A stretch of 64,000 bases of DNA from Taxillus chinensis (taxonomy: Eukaryota > Streptophyta > Magnoliopsida > Santalales > Loranthaceae): positions 5,705,293 to 5,769,292 of the forward strand of contig CM042092.1 in assembly GCA_023512835.1 (NCBI GenBank), read 5' to 3'. The notes under the pieces are model-generated. The model had not been told where the DNA came from and ran no database searches. It saw only the letters and a list, made by a program, of their open reading frames with translations. Positions within the stretch are counted from its first letter, which is position 1; each line of letters opens with the position of its first letter. The position numbers and the translations under genes were made by a program. Of the stretch, positions 48,416 through 59,595 are shown piece after piece.

Positions 48416-48806
48416 GGTGATGGCGAGAAGCAGACTCGAAGAAGACGATGTCGAATCTGGGAGTGGGATGGATGAACAAAACAACCTAAAAACCCTAGAG
48501 ATTGCTGTGTCTCTGATTGACCCGAGATGGATTGGCGAGGCGCTTATTATACACCTACGTAACAGGCAACCAAAATCGGCCCACCATGCGGTGCCGTTTT
48601 AAAGCTCCAAACCCGGATCCAGGTTTTCTCTACCTCGTAAAACGGGTTGTCTCTCACTCTACCTCGTAAAACGGGTTCTCCGCCTTTTCTTGTCTATTCA
48701 ACTACCACCGAATACTTAATACCGATTCATTTCCGGTCTTTGAATTAAACATTTCCTTGCAATTTGCAAATTGCTCCCCAGGGATTGATGATTCCAAGCA
48801 ACAACC
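48416..48806. promoter_or_regulatory. Divergent (shared) promoter between the RRM gene and GAA1
   Basis: 391 bp separate the two start codons and must contain both leaders and promoters. A 21-bp motif ending TCGTAAAACGGGTT occurs exactly twice, at 48628-48648 and 48657-48677 (29-bp period). GGCCCACCA at about 48578 contains the GGCCCA (site II-like) motif common in promoters of housekeeping genes. No TATA box is obvious. Confidence 0.6.
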
Positions 48807-49300
48807 ATGGCGGAGAGGGAGACAACAAAGATGAAGCCTCGACCAATTGTGCGATTAGCGAGACTCATGATTGCGCACAGCCTCCTCGTCAGGTATTCTT
48901 CTTTCTCCAGTGATTTGAATCTCAAGGTGTTCGATCTTTGGAAAACCACATTGTTTTTGATCTTTCATTCTGATGGGGGAGTTACAGTGTGTTGTGCTGC
49001 TCTTCTGGGATTTTGGCTCTCTTGCTTCTTCCTGTTCTTGCCAAGAACACTTACGTCTCAGAAAATGCCCTAATTCCAGGTTAGTGGACGGTGGATATCC
49101 GATTATCTACGATGCCTTAATCTTTTATGTGTGTCACTGTAGCTACTGTTATGCTTTGTCAATTGAGTTCCCTGCTGATTCTGAAGAGAAATCGACACGA
49201 TTAATGCTGGAGGTGGTGGAGGATTGACATAGTTCTGTACCCCCCCCCAAAAAAAAAGGTCTAAAAATTTTTTTTTTTTTAAAAATTTTTTTTTTATAAA

Positions 49301-49348
<48 letters not shown>

Positions 49349-49521
49349 AAATTTTTTTTTTTTTTTTTTTTTTTTTTGGGAAAAAAAAAAAATATAAAAA
49401 AAAAAAAATAATTTTAAAAAAAAAAAAAAAAAAAATATATTTAAAAAAAAAAATTTTTTTTTTTTTTTTTTTTTTTTAAATAAATTATTATTTTTTAAAA
49501 AAAAATTTAAAAAAAAAATTT

Positions 49522-49567
<46 letters not shown>

Positions 49568-52549
49568 AAGCTCCAATCACAAGCCATATGCTGTTTAAGA
49601 GTTTTATTATGAACATGACATTGAAGTCCCCTTTCTCAGGTTCTGCAAATACAATGCTTTCTTCCCATGATACTACAGCGGCTGATAGACTGATGAAGGA
49701 GATAACTGGTACAAAGTCAAGATCCACAAACTCAGGCATGTAAGTAGTTTACCATGCTGTTTATTTGTTATTACGTACAAGATTCTAGTTATTTTGCTGA
49801 AATATATAGCTGTTGACCACTACAGAACACAATCTTCTATCAAAATAATCGTGACTTCATCCAAGAACATTCTAATGCTATCAGCATACAATCTTATCAC
49901 AGACACTTGAAATGTCATTGCAATAAGTTCCTGGCCTGGCATCATTTGTATATATGGGGATTTGACTATTGTACTTTATGATATTTTTAGAATTGAACTT
50001 GTGAATCCCTATTATAGATGCAGAAAGGCTGCTGTTAATGAAAACATTGCAGTACTAGCCTTTTTAAATTCTAGTTTGTTTCTTGCTGGGTTAACCCTCT
50101 CCTGTTCATATTTAGATTTCAAAAACGCAAATACTTCAAAAGGGAAAAACATTGTGTAAAGTCTCTCTCTATTTCTCTCTTTCTTTTAATACGTGTTTCA
50201 CATTCTGGTGTAGAGAAATTCCAAGATTGATAGCAGAGTATATGGCAGATGTGGGTGCTGAGGTTAGTTATCAGAAATTTTACCCTCAGTCAAACCAGTT
50301 TGATCCGCTACAGTTTTTTGCAGGCCCTGATTCTGGGGTAATCCAAGAAAATTGCAGTTGTTCATCACATGGTATAAATACAGTTGGAATTATAAGAGCT
50401 CCACGTGGCGATGGGAAGGAAGCTATGGTCCTTGTAACACCATATGATTCTGTTAAGATTGATCCAAGTGAGGTTGTATCATTAGGAATGGCATATTCTG
50501 TATTCTCTTTACTATCCCAAGTTACTTGGCTGGCCAAAGATGTAATTTGGCTTGCTGCAGATTCACAGTATGGTGAGTATACATCAGTTGCTGCATGGCT
50601 AAGAGATTATCACAATCCTTCGTTTAGTGGTATTGGGTGGAACTCAAATTCTGAAATCTGTGATGAAAACAATAATATATATGAATTGAAAAGAGGTCAG
50701 AGTACAGAGAGGAAAATTTCAAATGTTTTCCAGCGTGGGGGAACTATGGCTGCAGCCCTTGTCATTAAAGTTGTGAATAGGGGCAGGGTAGGCAAGGACA
50801 CTCTCAGAATCTATGCTGAGGCATCGAATGGGCAGATGCCAAACTTAGATCTCATAAATGTTGTCAACTTTTTAGCCGCACATAGGCAAGGTTTTCAGGT
50901 TAAAGTGGAGAAATTATGGTCGTTTATTGACTCACAATGGATCAAGAATGTGGGTGAATTTTTTGAGTTCCTAGGAAAAGTGGCTAGAAGCTTAAACCCC
51001 CAATGGAAATTTGGCATTCCAGTTGCAGATTATATTGATGGCTTCGCTACACTGGCGAGTTCATTGTATTTTCAGGTGGGATTGCCTTTGGTTTTAGCTT
51101 TCTTTTCCCCACTCAACAAAGTTATTTTTATTAATTATATACATGTGTTTTTTTTCTTGCTTTTAGGCATTGGGTGTTCCCACTGGCCCTCATGGTGCCT
51201 TTCGTGATTACCAAGTTGATGCAATCACTTTGGAGGTCTCACCCGGAGCTCCTCTGAATAAGAAATCTATGCAAAATGAGTTTCTTCTCCAAGTTGGCCG
51301 GTTAGTGCTCTTTATCCATATATCATTCATCTTTTAATCTATCCCTTTAAGCATGGAATCCTGTCTTCATATCATAATATTTTGGCGAAGGTTTCTAAAT
51401 GAAGAACTTGCCATCATTTAAGGGTTATATTGGGTATCATTTTTGTAATAGGTTCATTTTTATTTCAAATGTTTTCATTTTGCATATCTACATCATGGTA
51501 ATTTAAACAAAGAATTTATGGAACACATGAGGCATCATGTAACAGTTTCAAATTACAATATTTTGCATCTTTGGATTTGGTGTGACTATATGGGCATATG
51601 CTATTATTTACGAGTATTCAAAGACTTTTGGTTTCTTATTTGATATCAAGATTATCTTGTTGCTTGATGCAGGTTGACTGAAGGAGTCATTCGGTCAGTA
51701 AACAATCTCCTTGAGAAGTTCCACCAATCGTTTTTCCTGTACCTTTTAGCCTCACCTAGCAAGTTCGTCTCTGTTGGAGTCTATATGATAGCTTTTGCAC
51801 TGCTTGTTGCACCTCTACCAATTGTTGCAGCTTCTCTGCATACTGATGCTAATGTATGGGACTCCCCTTTGAAGAAAGGCAAAACAAAATCAACACTAGC
51901 TTCGGCCACCACTGATCATAGCATGTCTGCTATGCCATGGAAGTGGCTTCATGCAGCAAAGAATGTCTTCATTGTCCACTTATGGGGTATCATTGTTTCA
52001 CTGTTTCCATATGTCATCTGTCAAATACCCAATTTAACCCCAACAATTTGTGTTTTAACTTGGGTTTTGCTTTCAATGCTCAGCCTTCCCATCCTGTACT
52101 TAGTTTTGGGCTCTCCATTTGCACATTACAGAGTGTTACAACCTGAAAACAGAGAATGGGCTATCCTGAAGTCGGTCATGGTTTCTACTGCCTTCATTGG
52201 TTTGTGTCTCATGTCAGTCATTAACTTTGCCACAGCTGAGATTGGGGCTTTACTTTTGGTCCCAATGTGCTTGCTTGCCCACCCTTTGAAACTTGACTAC
52301 AGGGCTAGGAATCTGAGGGCTTTCACAAGGGCTGCCTGTAATATGATATTTGGACTCCTCATGTTCCCCCCAGCTGCCTTTTTGGTCTTGAAAGTCATAT
52401 TTGAAGGCTTTGACAGCTTGAGTGTTGGTGATTTCTGGACCTGGCTCCACTCCCTTTGGGCATGGAAGAGTGCTACTTATCTATATGTTGTCGCGGTTCA
52501 CCTACCATGTTGGGCATTAAGCTTGCACGTTTTCCTCCATCCATGTTGA
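48807..52549 (+). CDS. GAA1: GPI transamidase complex subunit GAA1 (GPAA1)
   Basis: ER-membrane subunit of the GPI transamidase, which attaches preassembled GPI anchors to C-termini of proteins; GAA1 has an M28-peptidase-like luminal domain and helps bring in the GPI lipid. Exons: 48807-48892, 48988-49079, 49640-49739, 50214-51075, 51167-51300, 51673-52549, giving 716 codons plus stop, near the usual plant length. Visible landmarks: N-terminal membrane segment (HSLLV joined to SVLCCSSGILALLLLPVLAK), then NTYVSENALIPG, GIEIPRLIAEYMADVG, YPQSNQFDPLQFFAGPDSG, NTVGIIRAPRGDGKEAMVLV, DSQYGEYTSVAAWLRDYH and ALGVPTGPHGAFRDYQVDAI. Several hydrophobic segments follow from about residue 440. All splice phases agree. 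The first ATG is used (MAERETTKMKPRP). Intron 2 contains an abnormal homopolymer mosaic; coding continuity across it is intact. Confidence 0.93.
49239..49564. repeat. A/T homopolymer mosaic, probable assembly artefact
   Basis: After a CCCCCCCCC/AAAAAAAAA run, about 320 bp consist almost only of alternating long A and T blocks with no normal sequence between. It is unlike any other part of the window and lies entirely in GAA1 intron 2. Normal sequence resumes at 49565. Confidence 0.8.
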
Positions 52550-53118
52550 TGGCTGCCATCACGTCATCCTCCAAATTTGTGCATCATCACATCAGAATAT
52601 GTAGTTCCATTCCAAGCTGATTGTTCATCATATTCTTAGTTCTCGTTCCATGCTGGCAAATTATATTGATGCCTTCTTTGTTATTGAGATAATCTACAGT
52701 GGCAAGGGATGAGGTTTGAACCACTGAGCTAGTCTTCAACTTCCTAACAGATTAGTACATCGAGGTCCATAGTCTCCAGAGTGCATGCATGTATCGGTAT
52801 TAGGTAGTTCTTTTGTCTCATTGTGAAAGAGTGCCACTATGTTTTGGTTTTGCACTAACTGGACTTTTTGGGATTTTCGTTAGTTTTTGTATTGATTGAC
52901 ATTTTATTTGTGGTATCAGTATTGGAATTGAGTGCCCGTTAAAATATAGATCTATTGTTACCTGTTTTGTCGCGTTCTATTTTGAAGCAGAGAAATATAA
53001 CGATCACACACCTGATCTGATGTCGCCATTGAATAAGAAGAAAATAAAATACATTACACACCATTGATTATTTTTCAAGGGATAATATAAATAACTCAAT
53101 GACATGATATTCGGAGTC
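52550..53118 (+). other. 3' region of GAA1 and adjoining intergenic DNA
   Basis: Ordinary-composition sequence immediately after the stop is expected 3'UTR. No further gene is recognised. A phrase resembling fused Pol III A and B boxes occurs in reverse at 52695-52720 (see rejected items). Confidence 0.4.
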
Positions 53119-53830
53119 TAAATATAACTGAGGGTGGAATCATCCCCTTTGAGAGCCCCTCAGCTGTGAAAAAAAATACTTATTAGAAAAATAAGTAGGA
53201 TCTTATGTTTGGTACAATTAGGATCTTATGTTATTTTGTTCTGTTTGGTACAATTAGGATCTTATGTTATTTTTGACAATGGTGGGTCTAATATGGGTTT
53301 ATAAAATTATTTTTTAAAATGATAGATTTTATAGCTTTTTAAAAAAATTATTACTAACTGTTTTTTGTTATTAAATTTAAATTCAATTCTGAATAATTTT
53401 TTTATTTTTTATTTTTTCTTATTTTTATTACTTAAGCTCATAAAATATTATTTAAAAAAATAAAAATCAATTTAAAAAATTATTTTTTTAAAGATACTTT
53501 TTCTATTCTACTAAAATTTATTTTCAAATTATAATTCAATCGTAAATTCTAATAAAATTAAAAAATAAAATACATAAATTAAAATTCATATTAAACAAAC
53601 CCTGTACTCCGGGCTAGAATTTGTCTTCCGGATCAAAACAATTTACCTCCACCCAAAAAATCTGTCCTCATGGCCTCCCATAAAAAAAATAGTTTTCGAG
53701 CCTTCGCAGGAGTGACTTTCTGATTCCGCCCTTGAACATAACAATAATGACTTAGTTGAGGTCATGATGAAATTGGGAAAGGGATGCATAAATGAGAGAA
53801 GAACTTTATATTTTTAAAAAAAATATTAAC
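53119..53830. repeat. Long direct repeat, left copy
   Basis: Begins TAAATATAACTGAGGGTGGAA and ends near AACTTTATATTTTT. It shares with 55652-56561 a head (GAGAGCCC..., TTAGAAAAAT, ACAATTAGGATC) and a tail (CTCATGGCCTCCCAT, GAGGTCATGATGAAATTGG). Divergence is clear. Identity unknown; no TG...CA ends. Confidence 0.75.
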
Positions 53831-55651
53831 TTTCAAATAAAGTTTTCTTTTTCATGTAGAAGTTTTAAAACGTTTTGGCTAGGTACTACTCAAACTATTA
53901 ATATGCGATATGAGCTCTTCTCCGGTCTTTTCTAAAAGTAATTACATATTCCTTAAACGCTGCTTGTTCACAATTTACATATATACACAAAAATTACCAA
54001 GCTAAATAAGAAGAATGGAAAAACACAAGCTAAACACAAGAAGAAAAAGAAAAATAAGAAGAAGAGGAGGAGAACCCCACAGTTTTAAGTTAAACAATTA
54101 CCAAGCTACAAGCTAATCAATAATATTTAAAAATTAAAATTAAAGAAGAAATAAATTATAATTAATTTAATCTATACACTTCATTTGGTTTTTATATATA
54201 TATATACCAGACTTGTTACAAGTTTTTGTTTTTAAGTTTATTTGAAATATACGATTCATTTGGTTTTTATATATATACCAGACTTGTTACAAGCTTTTGT
54301 TTTTTAAGTTAATTTAAGTTTATTTGAAACATACGATCCCATTTAAAAGTTTATAAGTTTTTGCTACAAAATAATTAAGTAATCACACTAGATTTAATTA
54401 CTCACTATGCCTATTGACGTTTGCAGGGTAAAAATTTTAGTTTTGGATTTATTATCTATACCATTGATGTTAATTATAAATTTGTAATGAATAAAATATA
54501 ATGAAAGATATAAATATAGTTATAGACTCTCCTTCTTGACATAAAGATATAAATATACATATTAGTCCTACGGTTAGTATACGTTTTTTGTTGGGGGGGT
54601 TTAAAATATTCGCCTTTTTGAGGCATGTATTGATGAATTTGCATGGAGCAAATTCACTAATTCAAACTATTTGCAACAAAATCTAAAAATCAAAACAAGA
54701 AGAAGAAAGAAAGAAAATTGTGAATGGTATACCATATTAATTCACAATTAGTATTATTAATTTTGGTTCATCTCCTTCAACGAAGCAGTCCAATCGAAAT
54801 CTCTCCTCTCTCCTCTTCTCCCTGCTAACTCCCTCCCACTCTTTGATTTTGATTACTTCACCGTCGATCTCCCTCTGCCAGCGTACTCCGGCCTTGGCCT
54901 TGACGACGGCGCCACCAACTTCGAAGACATCTCTCCTCTCTCTTTTCTACAGGCTGGAACAGGGGAGGCGCAGCGGTGGCCGGAAAAGGGGAGGTCACTT
55001 CTGTGCCTCGCTCTTCGCGGATGAGAATTCGAGATGGGTCTACAGCGATTTCCATCGCCCTCCCTACGATTCTAGCTGCCCCTTCATAGATTTTAGGGAT
55101 TGTGATGGCTGAACCGACAATCTATACACCAAGTACCGGTGTAAAACAGCAGCCATCGACAGCGGTGGCGAAGTGGGGGGAGAGTGCGAACAACCGGTGG
55201 AGGGATGTGGCGACGGGTTAGGGTTAGAAAACGGCGAAGGGGAGATGGTGGCGACCTCCTCGACCTTAGCTTTTTACGTGATTTTTTTTCTTATATTATT
55301 ATTTTAATAAAAATGAAAAGTTAATTTAAAGATCATTGGAGTTGCTCTAAATGGTGCAACATGCCACCTTTTTTGTGGATCCAGCGCCCGGGCAGCCGGG
55401 CCGGGCTTTGTTTTTGTTTGATCTAACTAATCTAACTAATTTTAAAAAGAAAAAGAAATAAATTTTTCCTCAAATTAAATTGTGTGCGATATATGATATA
55501 TACTTAAGTAGCATAATAATAATATAAATGTGTATTTAAATATATATGATTAAAAAAATGATTAAAAACTTTCTAAATAATAATTTTAGGACATATGGTT
55601 TCCATATCAAAAACACAGTCCAATAAAAGTGCAAATAAAAAGAGTTAAACA
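53831..55651. other. Interval between the long direct repeats
   Basis: Mostly AT-rich. Holds an imperfect tandem duplication (54182-54335) and a GC-rich patch with a short open frame at 54843-55112, in the style of the GC-rich MITE cores further left. The end phrase ATTGGAGTTGCTCTAA (about 55337) matches the GAGCAACTC-type MITE terminus, so the patch is probably part of a MITE. No transposase or gene recognised. Confidence 0.45.
54182..54335. repeat. Imperfect tandem duplication of about 72-80 bp
   Basis: TTCATTTGGTTTTTATATAT, then CCAGACTTGTTACAAG and TTTATTTGAAA.ATACGAT, occur twice in succession, with small indels in the TA run. Confidence 0.8.
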
Positions 55652-56561
55652 GTAAACATAACTAAGGGTGGAACCAGCCCCCTTGAGAGCCCTCCTTGGC
55701 TGTGAAAAGAGTACTCATTAGAAAAATTTGTTTCGTTTAGTACAATTAGGATCCTATATTAATTTTGAAAATAGTTATCAGTTCACTTTAATTTAATAAT
55801 AATATATTTTAAAAATGTTTTTAAAAAATGGTGAGTTTTATTTTTTAAAATTATTTTTAAATATTTTCTATTTTCAAATATAAATTAAATTTTGTCATAA
55901 GATTCAAATATTTTTTAATTTTAATTTTTTTTTTCATTTTTATTACTTGAGCTCATAAAAGATTTTTTTAAAAACAAATTAAAACTCAATTTTTACAAAT
56001 ACACACTTTTTTAAAACACAATCATTTTTCTACCGAATAGAAAAAAAAAATCAAATTACAATTTAACATGAATTCCAACAAAAATAAATACAAAACTAAA
56101 ACTTATATCAATAAGAATAAAACAATAAAATAGCCCCACAAAAACTTATACTTCAGGCTATAATTTGTCTTTTAGAACGAAACAATTAATTACCCCACAA
56201 AAATCTGTTCTCATGACCTTACAAAACTAAATAGAATACAAAACTAATTACCCCACAATAAAATAGAATACAAAACTAAAACTCATATCAATCGAAACGA
56301 AACAATAACTTAGCTCCACATAAACTTGTACTCTAGGCTATAACATGTCTTTCAGAACAAAACAATTAATTACCCCACAAAAAAATCTCTTCTCATGGCC
56401 TCCCATCAAAAAATAATTCTTGAGCCCCAAGGGTGACCTTCTGATTTCGCCCTTCAACATAACAACAATAACTTAGCTGAGGTCATGATGAAATTGGCAA
56501 ACTGGGGCAAGTGTGTGAGATGAATGAGAAAAAACTTTATATTTTTTAAAAAAATGTTAAA
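55652..56561. repeat. Long direct repeat, right copy, with an internal duplication
   Basis: Direct-orientation counterpart of 53119-53830, longer because a block of about 170-180 bp (around 56095-56215 and 56270-56390, containing CAATTAATTACCCCACAAAA) is duplicated. No coding sequence. Confidence 0.72.
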
Positions 56562-58197
56562 TTCCACTATTGATTATGGTGGATGTCATTTAATTGATTG
56601 CGGTAGTTTTTTTTTATACTCTCGCTACTTTTTTTTTTGTTTTTTTTATTATTATGAATTTCCCACTTACCATGTTATTACCATATTAGTTCCCACATAC
56701 GAATCTTACAATTAGCCCACTCATGTTAGTCCCCCATCGAGCTTCAAAATGCAGTTATATAATTTCCTCAACTTAGTTGCTTGCAGGTGAGAGAAACACA
56801 CAACTCTCTTCCTCCCTCCTTCGCCGACGTATGCACGCACAATTTTTCTGCAGCTTTATGTTTTTTTCCTTACTTTTGTACGTCCACTATTTATCTATCT
56901 CATTCTCACACATCGATGCACACATATCTCTCTCATTCACCCTCTATTTGTACGTCTCTCTATCTCATAGAGATGCACACACGTCCTCTGCTTTCAAATT
57001 GATGTTTGTTTATGTTGTCTAAGTGATTTTCATTTCTAATTTGTATTTTTGTATATGAGGTACTATAAAAATGGGAGGAAATTAATCTGTAATGTTGCCT
57101 GCTGGTTGATAGTGTCTATAATGCTCACTATTGTTGTGTTTTCTACTTGCTTTAGTGAAAATGGTAGTTTGGGAGATGAAATTGTTGATAGATTATACTT
57201 TGGGATGATTATATTTACTATACCGATTATGATGATATTTTACCCGTAAGTGCTTTGCCCAAGGTATTTACTTCTTTGTTAATGTTATTTGGTGCGTTGG
57301 TTTCAGACATTCTGAACAAACCTACCGCAGAACTACTGGCTTGGCCATCTCTTTACCACCCAAAGAGAATGATGGTTTTGGCACTACTGACCGGGCATAT
57401 TGCTATTGGAGATCATCGCATCTCCTCAACAGCCTAACCCCATCAGTCCATCCCCAAGTTTGATGACTTGGCGAGATGGCGACCTCGACTATTCACTCGA
57501 CACTGACTAACTTCGACCTCCATTGCCTCTCATAGTCTCATCCTTAGATTTGGTCTATCTGAATTTGTTCCGACTAATCTCCACTCTCAGGTAAGATGAC
57601 TTGGTGAGATAACAAGGACAAATGACCCATTCGTCACAAATCAGATCCCAACTGTCTACGATGATGATGAGGTATAAGTTTCTTTCTTTTCTTGTATTTT
57701 GATTGGGTGTTTTTTGAAATTGCAATTTTGATTGTTCTTTTATGCATTAAGCTTGAGGTTTTAGAAATTTAATGTTGTCATGTTGGTATATATTATATTG
57801 TCATGGCATTTTTCGGTTAAATTGGAAATTTGAAATATTTATTAGGGTTTTGGTTTGAAAATTTTATAAAACGAGTAGAAACCGCAAGAAGCAATTGATT
57901 TATTTTTAAAACAAATCAACGCATCGGGTGGTTGATGTCCTCCCATCACGGCACCCCATTTGTGTGACTGATGCTGTCCTCGGACACGCCAAGGGATGCT
58001 TTTCCACTCGCCATCAAACGGCGTGAGCCACAACCTCCCACGAGTGGAGCGTGGTCACAGTCTGCAGATGAAGCACGAACGCCACGCGCTCACACCAACC
58101 CCCTCCCAACTTTTCCTCACCTTTGTTTGTATTCTCTTCTGCTCTCGGCTGTGGCTGTGGCTGTTGTCGTCGTCGTTCATCATCGGATTCTCCGACG
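56562..58197. other. Intergenic region upstream of the F-box gene
   Basis: No complete gene recognised. Low-complexity CTCTCT/CACACA stretches lie around 56800-56990. Exon-like fragments at 57307-57671 are listed separately. The last roughly 250 bp before 58198 turn GC-rich and should hold the F-box promoter and 5'UTR. Confidence 0.4.
57307..57671 (+). pseudogene. Possible gene fragment with exon-like pieces
   Basis: After the acceptor GGTTTCAG an open stretch of 51 codons reads HSEQTYRRTTGLAISLPPKE, then NDGFGTTDRAYCYWRSSHLL, to a stop at 57461. A second stretch, 57612-57671, reads TRTNDPFVTNQIPTVYDDDE and ends at a good donor (GAG|GTATAAG). The two cannot be joined without a stop between. 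This could be a relic or captured gene piece; no family recognised. Confidence 0.22.
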
Positions 58198-59595
58198 ATG
58201 GATGCCGTGCTCTGCGACGAGCTCTTGCAGGAAATACTCTCCCGCCTTCCTGCTCCGACGTCCTCATCAGCCGCCGTGTCACTCGTGTCGCGGCGGTGGC
58301 TCCGCCTACACCGCGCTGCCACTACTTCCATCTCCCTCCGCCTCCCCTCCGACGACCCCTCCCTCTCCCTCTCGTCCTTCCTCCCACGCTTCCCTTTCCT
58401 CTCATCCCTTTCCGTCGTCTCCGCTGCATCCGCCGACCGCCTCCTCCTTGAGCTCTCCGCCTCCTGCTCCGCCACCCTTCGCCGACTCCGCTTCCTCGCC
58501 GGCCCTATCTCCCCCTACGCTCTCCTCTCCCTGGCCTCGTCGTTGACTCACCTCACCTCCCTCAGCGTCGCCCTCTCCCGCCCCCTCTCACTCCGCTGGC
58601 TCGTCTCCTTCCGCTCTCTCCGGGATTTTTCCCTCGTCGTCTGCACCGAAGGTTCCGTCGCGGGTGGCGTCGGAGACCAGACGCAGCGGTTGTTCGGACA
58701 ATTTGAGGCCGAGTTGCCTCTGCAGACCATCTGTTTGTCGAAAGTCCGATCTGAGGACCATGCCTTAGGTTGGCTGTGGAGGAGTTGCAGAACACTCCGC
58801 AGATTGGGGCTCCGAAGCTGCGAAGGCGTTGGCGATGGCGAGTCGTTCGCTTCGTTCGTCAATTGTTTGCGTAATCTCCAAGAAGTCGAGCTTCGGACTT
58901 GTCGGGCATTAGTAAACACGATTCTCCTAAAACTAGCTGAGAATTGTACTTCTCTCAGTTCGTTACTGGTCTACGATGGAGGTAGCAAAGAGGGCCTGCT
59001 TCAGTTCATAACCCTCTGCAGATGTGATCTGCGAGTGCTTGATCTTCGCCTACCTCTCGACCTCGACAATGACCACCTCTCCGCTGTGGCCACCAGTTTC
59101 AGGTCCAGTCTGTGGAGCCTCCGCCTTCAGAGCTGCTGCCTCGTCACCGGTGAAGGGCTCAAGGTCATTGGCATGTCCATGGCTTCCACGCTCGAAGAAC
59201 TCGCCCTCATAAACTGCGATGTGATGGAGAGGGAGCCCGGGTTGCTCATGTCCTTGGGGCAGAACTTGAGGGGCTTGAGGAAACTAGACCTGTCTCACAA
59301 TGAGATGTTGGTAGATAAGGATTTGATTTCAATGTTGGTTTCGTGTGATCAATTGGTTGATTTGACGTTGAGGGGGTGCAAGGGGCTGACCGGTGCAGCC
59401 ATTGTTTCCACGTTTAAGAATTGTGGGTGTTTGGAGAGCCTCGATGTCATGCATTGCTGTGGAATTGAGGCTGAAGCTATTGAGCTATTGATTCTGAATG
59501 CTACTCGTTTAAGGCGGGTTCAGGTTGAGGCTGGTAAGTTATCAGATGCTGCCAGGACGTCGGCGTGGCATAAATTTGTGGAGCTTGTTGTTTGA
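58198..59595 (+). CDS. F-box/LRR protein, single coding exon
   Basis: Probable substrate-recognition subunit of an SCF (SKP1-cullin-F-box) ubiquitin ligase. 465 codons plus stop. The N-terminus (residues 5-45, LCDELLQEILSRLPAP, then VSLVSRRWLRLHR) is an F-box. The rest is leucine-rich repeats of the plant FBL type, for example LRRLGLRSCEGVGD, LQEVELRTCRALV, LRKLDLSHNEMLVDKDL, LVDLTLRGCKGLTGAAI and LESLDVMHCCGIEAEAI, ending in a short hydrophilic tail. Start: ATG 58198; an in-frame ATG at 58123 would add a low-complexity Cys/Ser leader and has no family support. The first third is strongly C-rich and GC-rich while the last third is not, a 5'-3' GC gradient. The exact target and subfamily are unknown. 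Confidence 0.85.
   Translation: MDAVLCDELLQEILSRLPAPTSSSAAVSLVSRRWLRLHRAATTSISLRLPSDDPSLSLSSFLPRFPFLSSLSVVSAASADRLLLELSASCSATLRRLRFLAGPISPYALLSLASSLTHLTSLSVALSRPLSLRWLVSFRSLRDFSLVVCTEGSVAGGVGDQTQRLFGQFEAELPLQTICLSKVRSEDHALGWLWRSCRTLRRLGLRSCEGVGDGESFASFVNCLRNLQEVELRTCRALVNTILLKLAENCTSLSSLLVYDGGSKEGLLQFITLCRCDLRVLDLRLPLDLDNDHLSAVATSFRSSLWSLRLQSCCLVTGEGLKVIGMSMASTLEELALINCDVMEREPGLLMSLGQNLRGLRKLDLSHNEMLVDKDLISMLVSCDQLVDLTLRGCKGLTGAAIVSTFKNCGCLESLDVMHCCGIEAEAIELLILNATRLRRVQVEAGKLSDAARTSAWHKFVELVV

Noticed and set aside
49313..49739. Lys/Phe-rich open frames over the homopolymer mosaic
   Set aside because: Poly(A)/poly(T) translation only; part of the span is GAA1 exon 3 on the opposite strand.
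52690..52725. tRNA-like phrase (reverse strand TAGCTCAGTGGTTCAAACC)
   Set aside because: The A-box and B-box texts abut with no spacing, no cloverleaf can be drawn, and no target duplication was found, so it is neither a tRNA gene nor a confident SINE.
53119..56561. Calling the direct-repeat pair an LTR retrotransposon
   Set aside because: No TG...CA ends, no primer site after the left copy, no polypurine tract before the right copy and no coding relics between them.
57971..58546. Long alternative frames over the start of the F-box gene, both strands
   Set aside because: GC-rich, C-skewed sequence lacks stops in several frames. Only the frame from 58198 shows F-box and LRR motifs.
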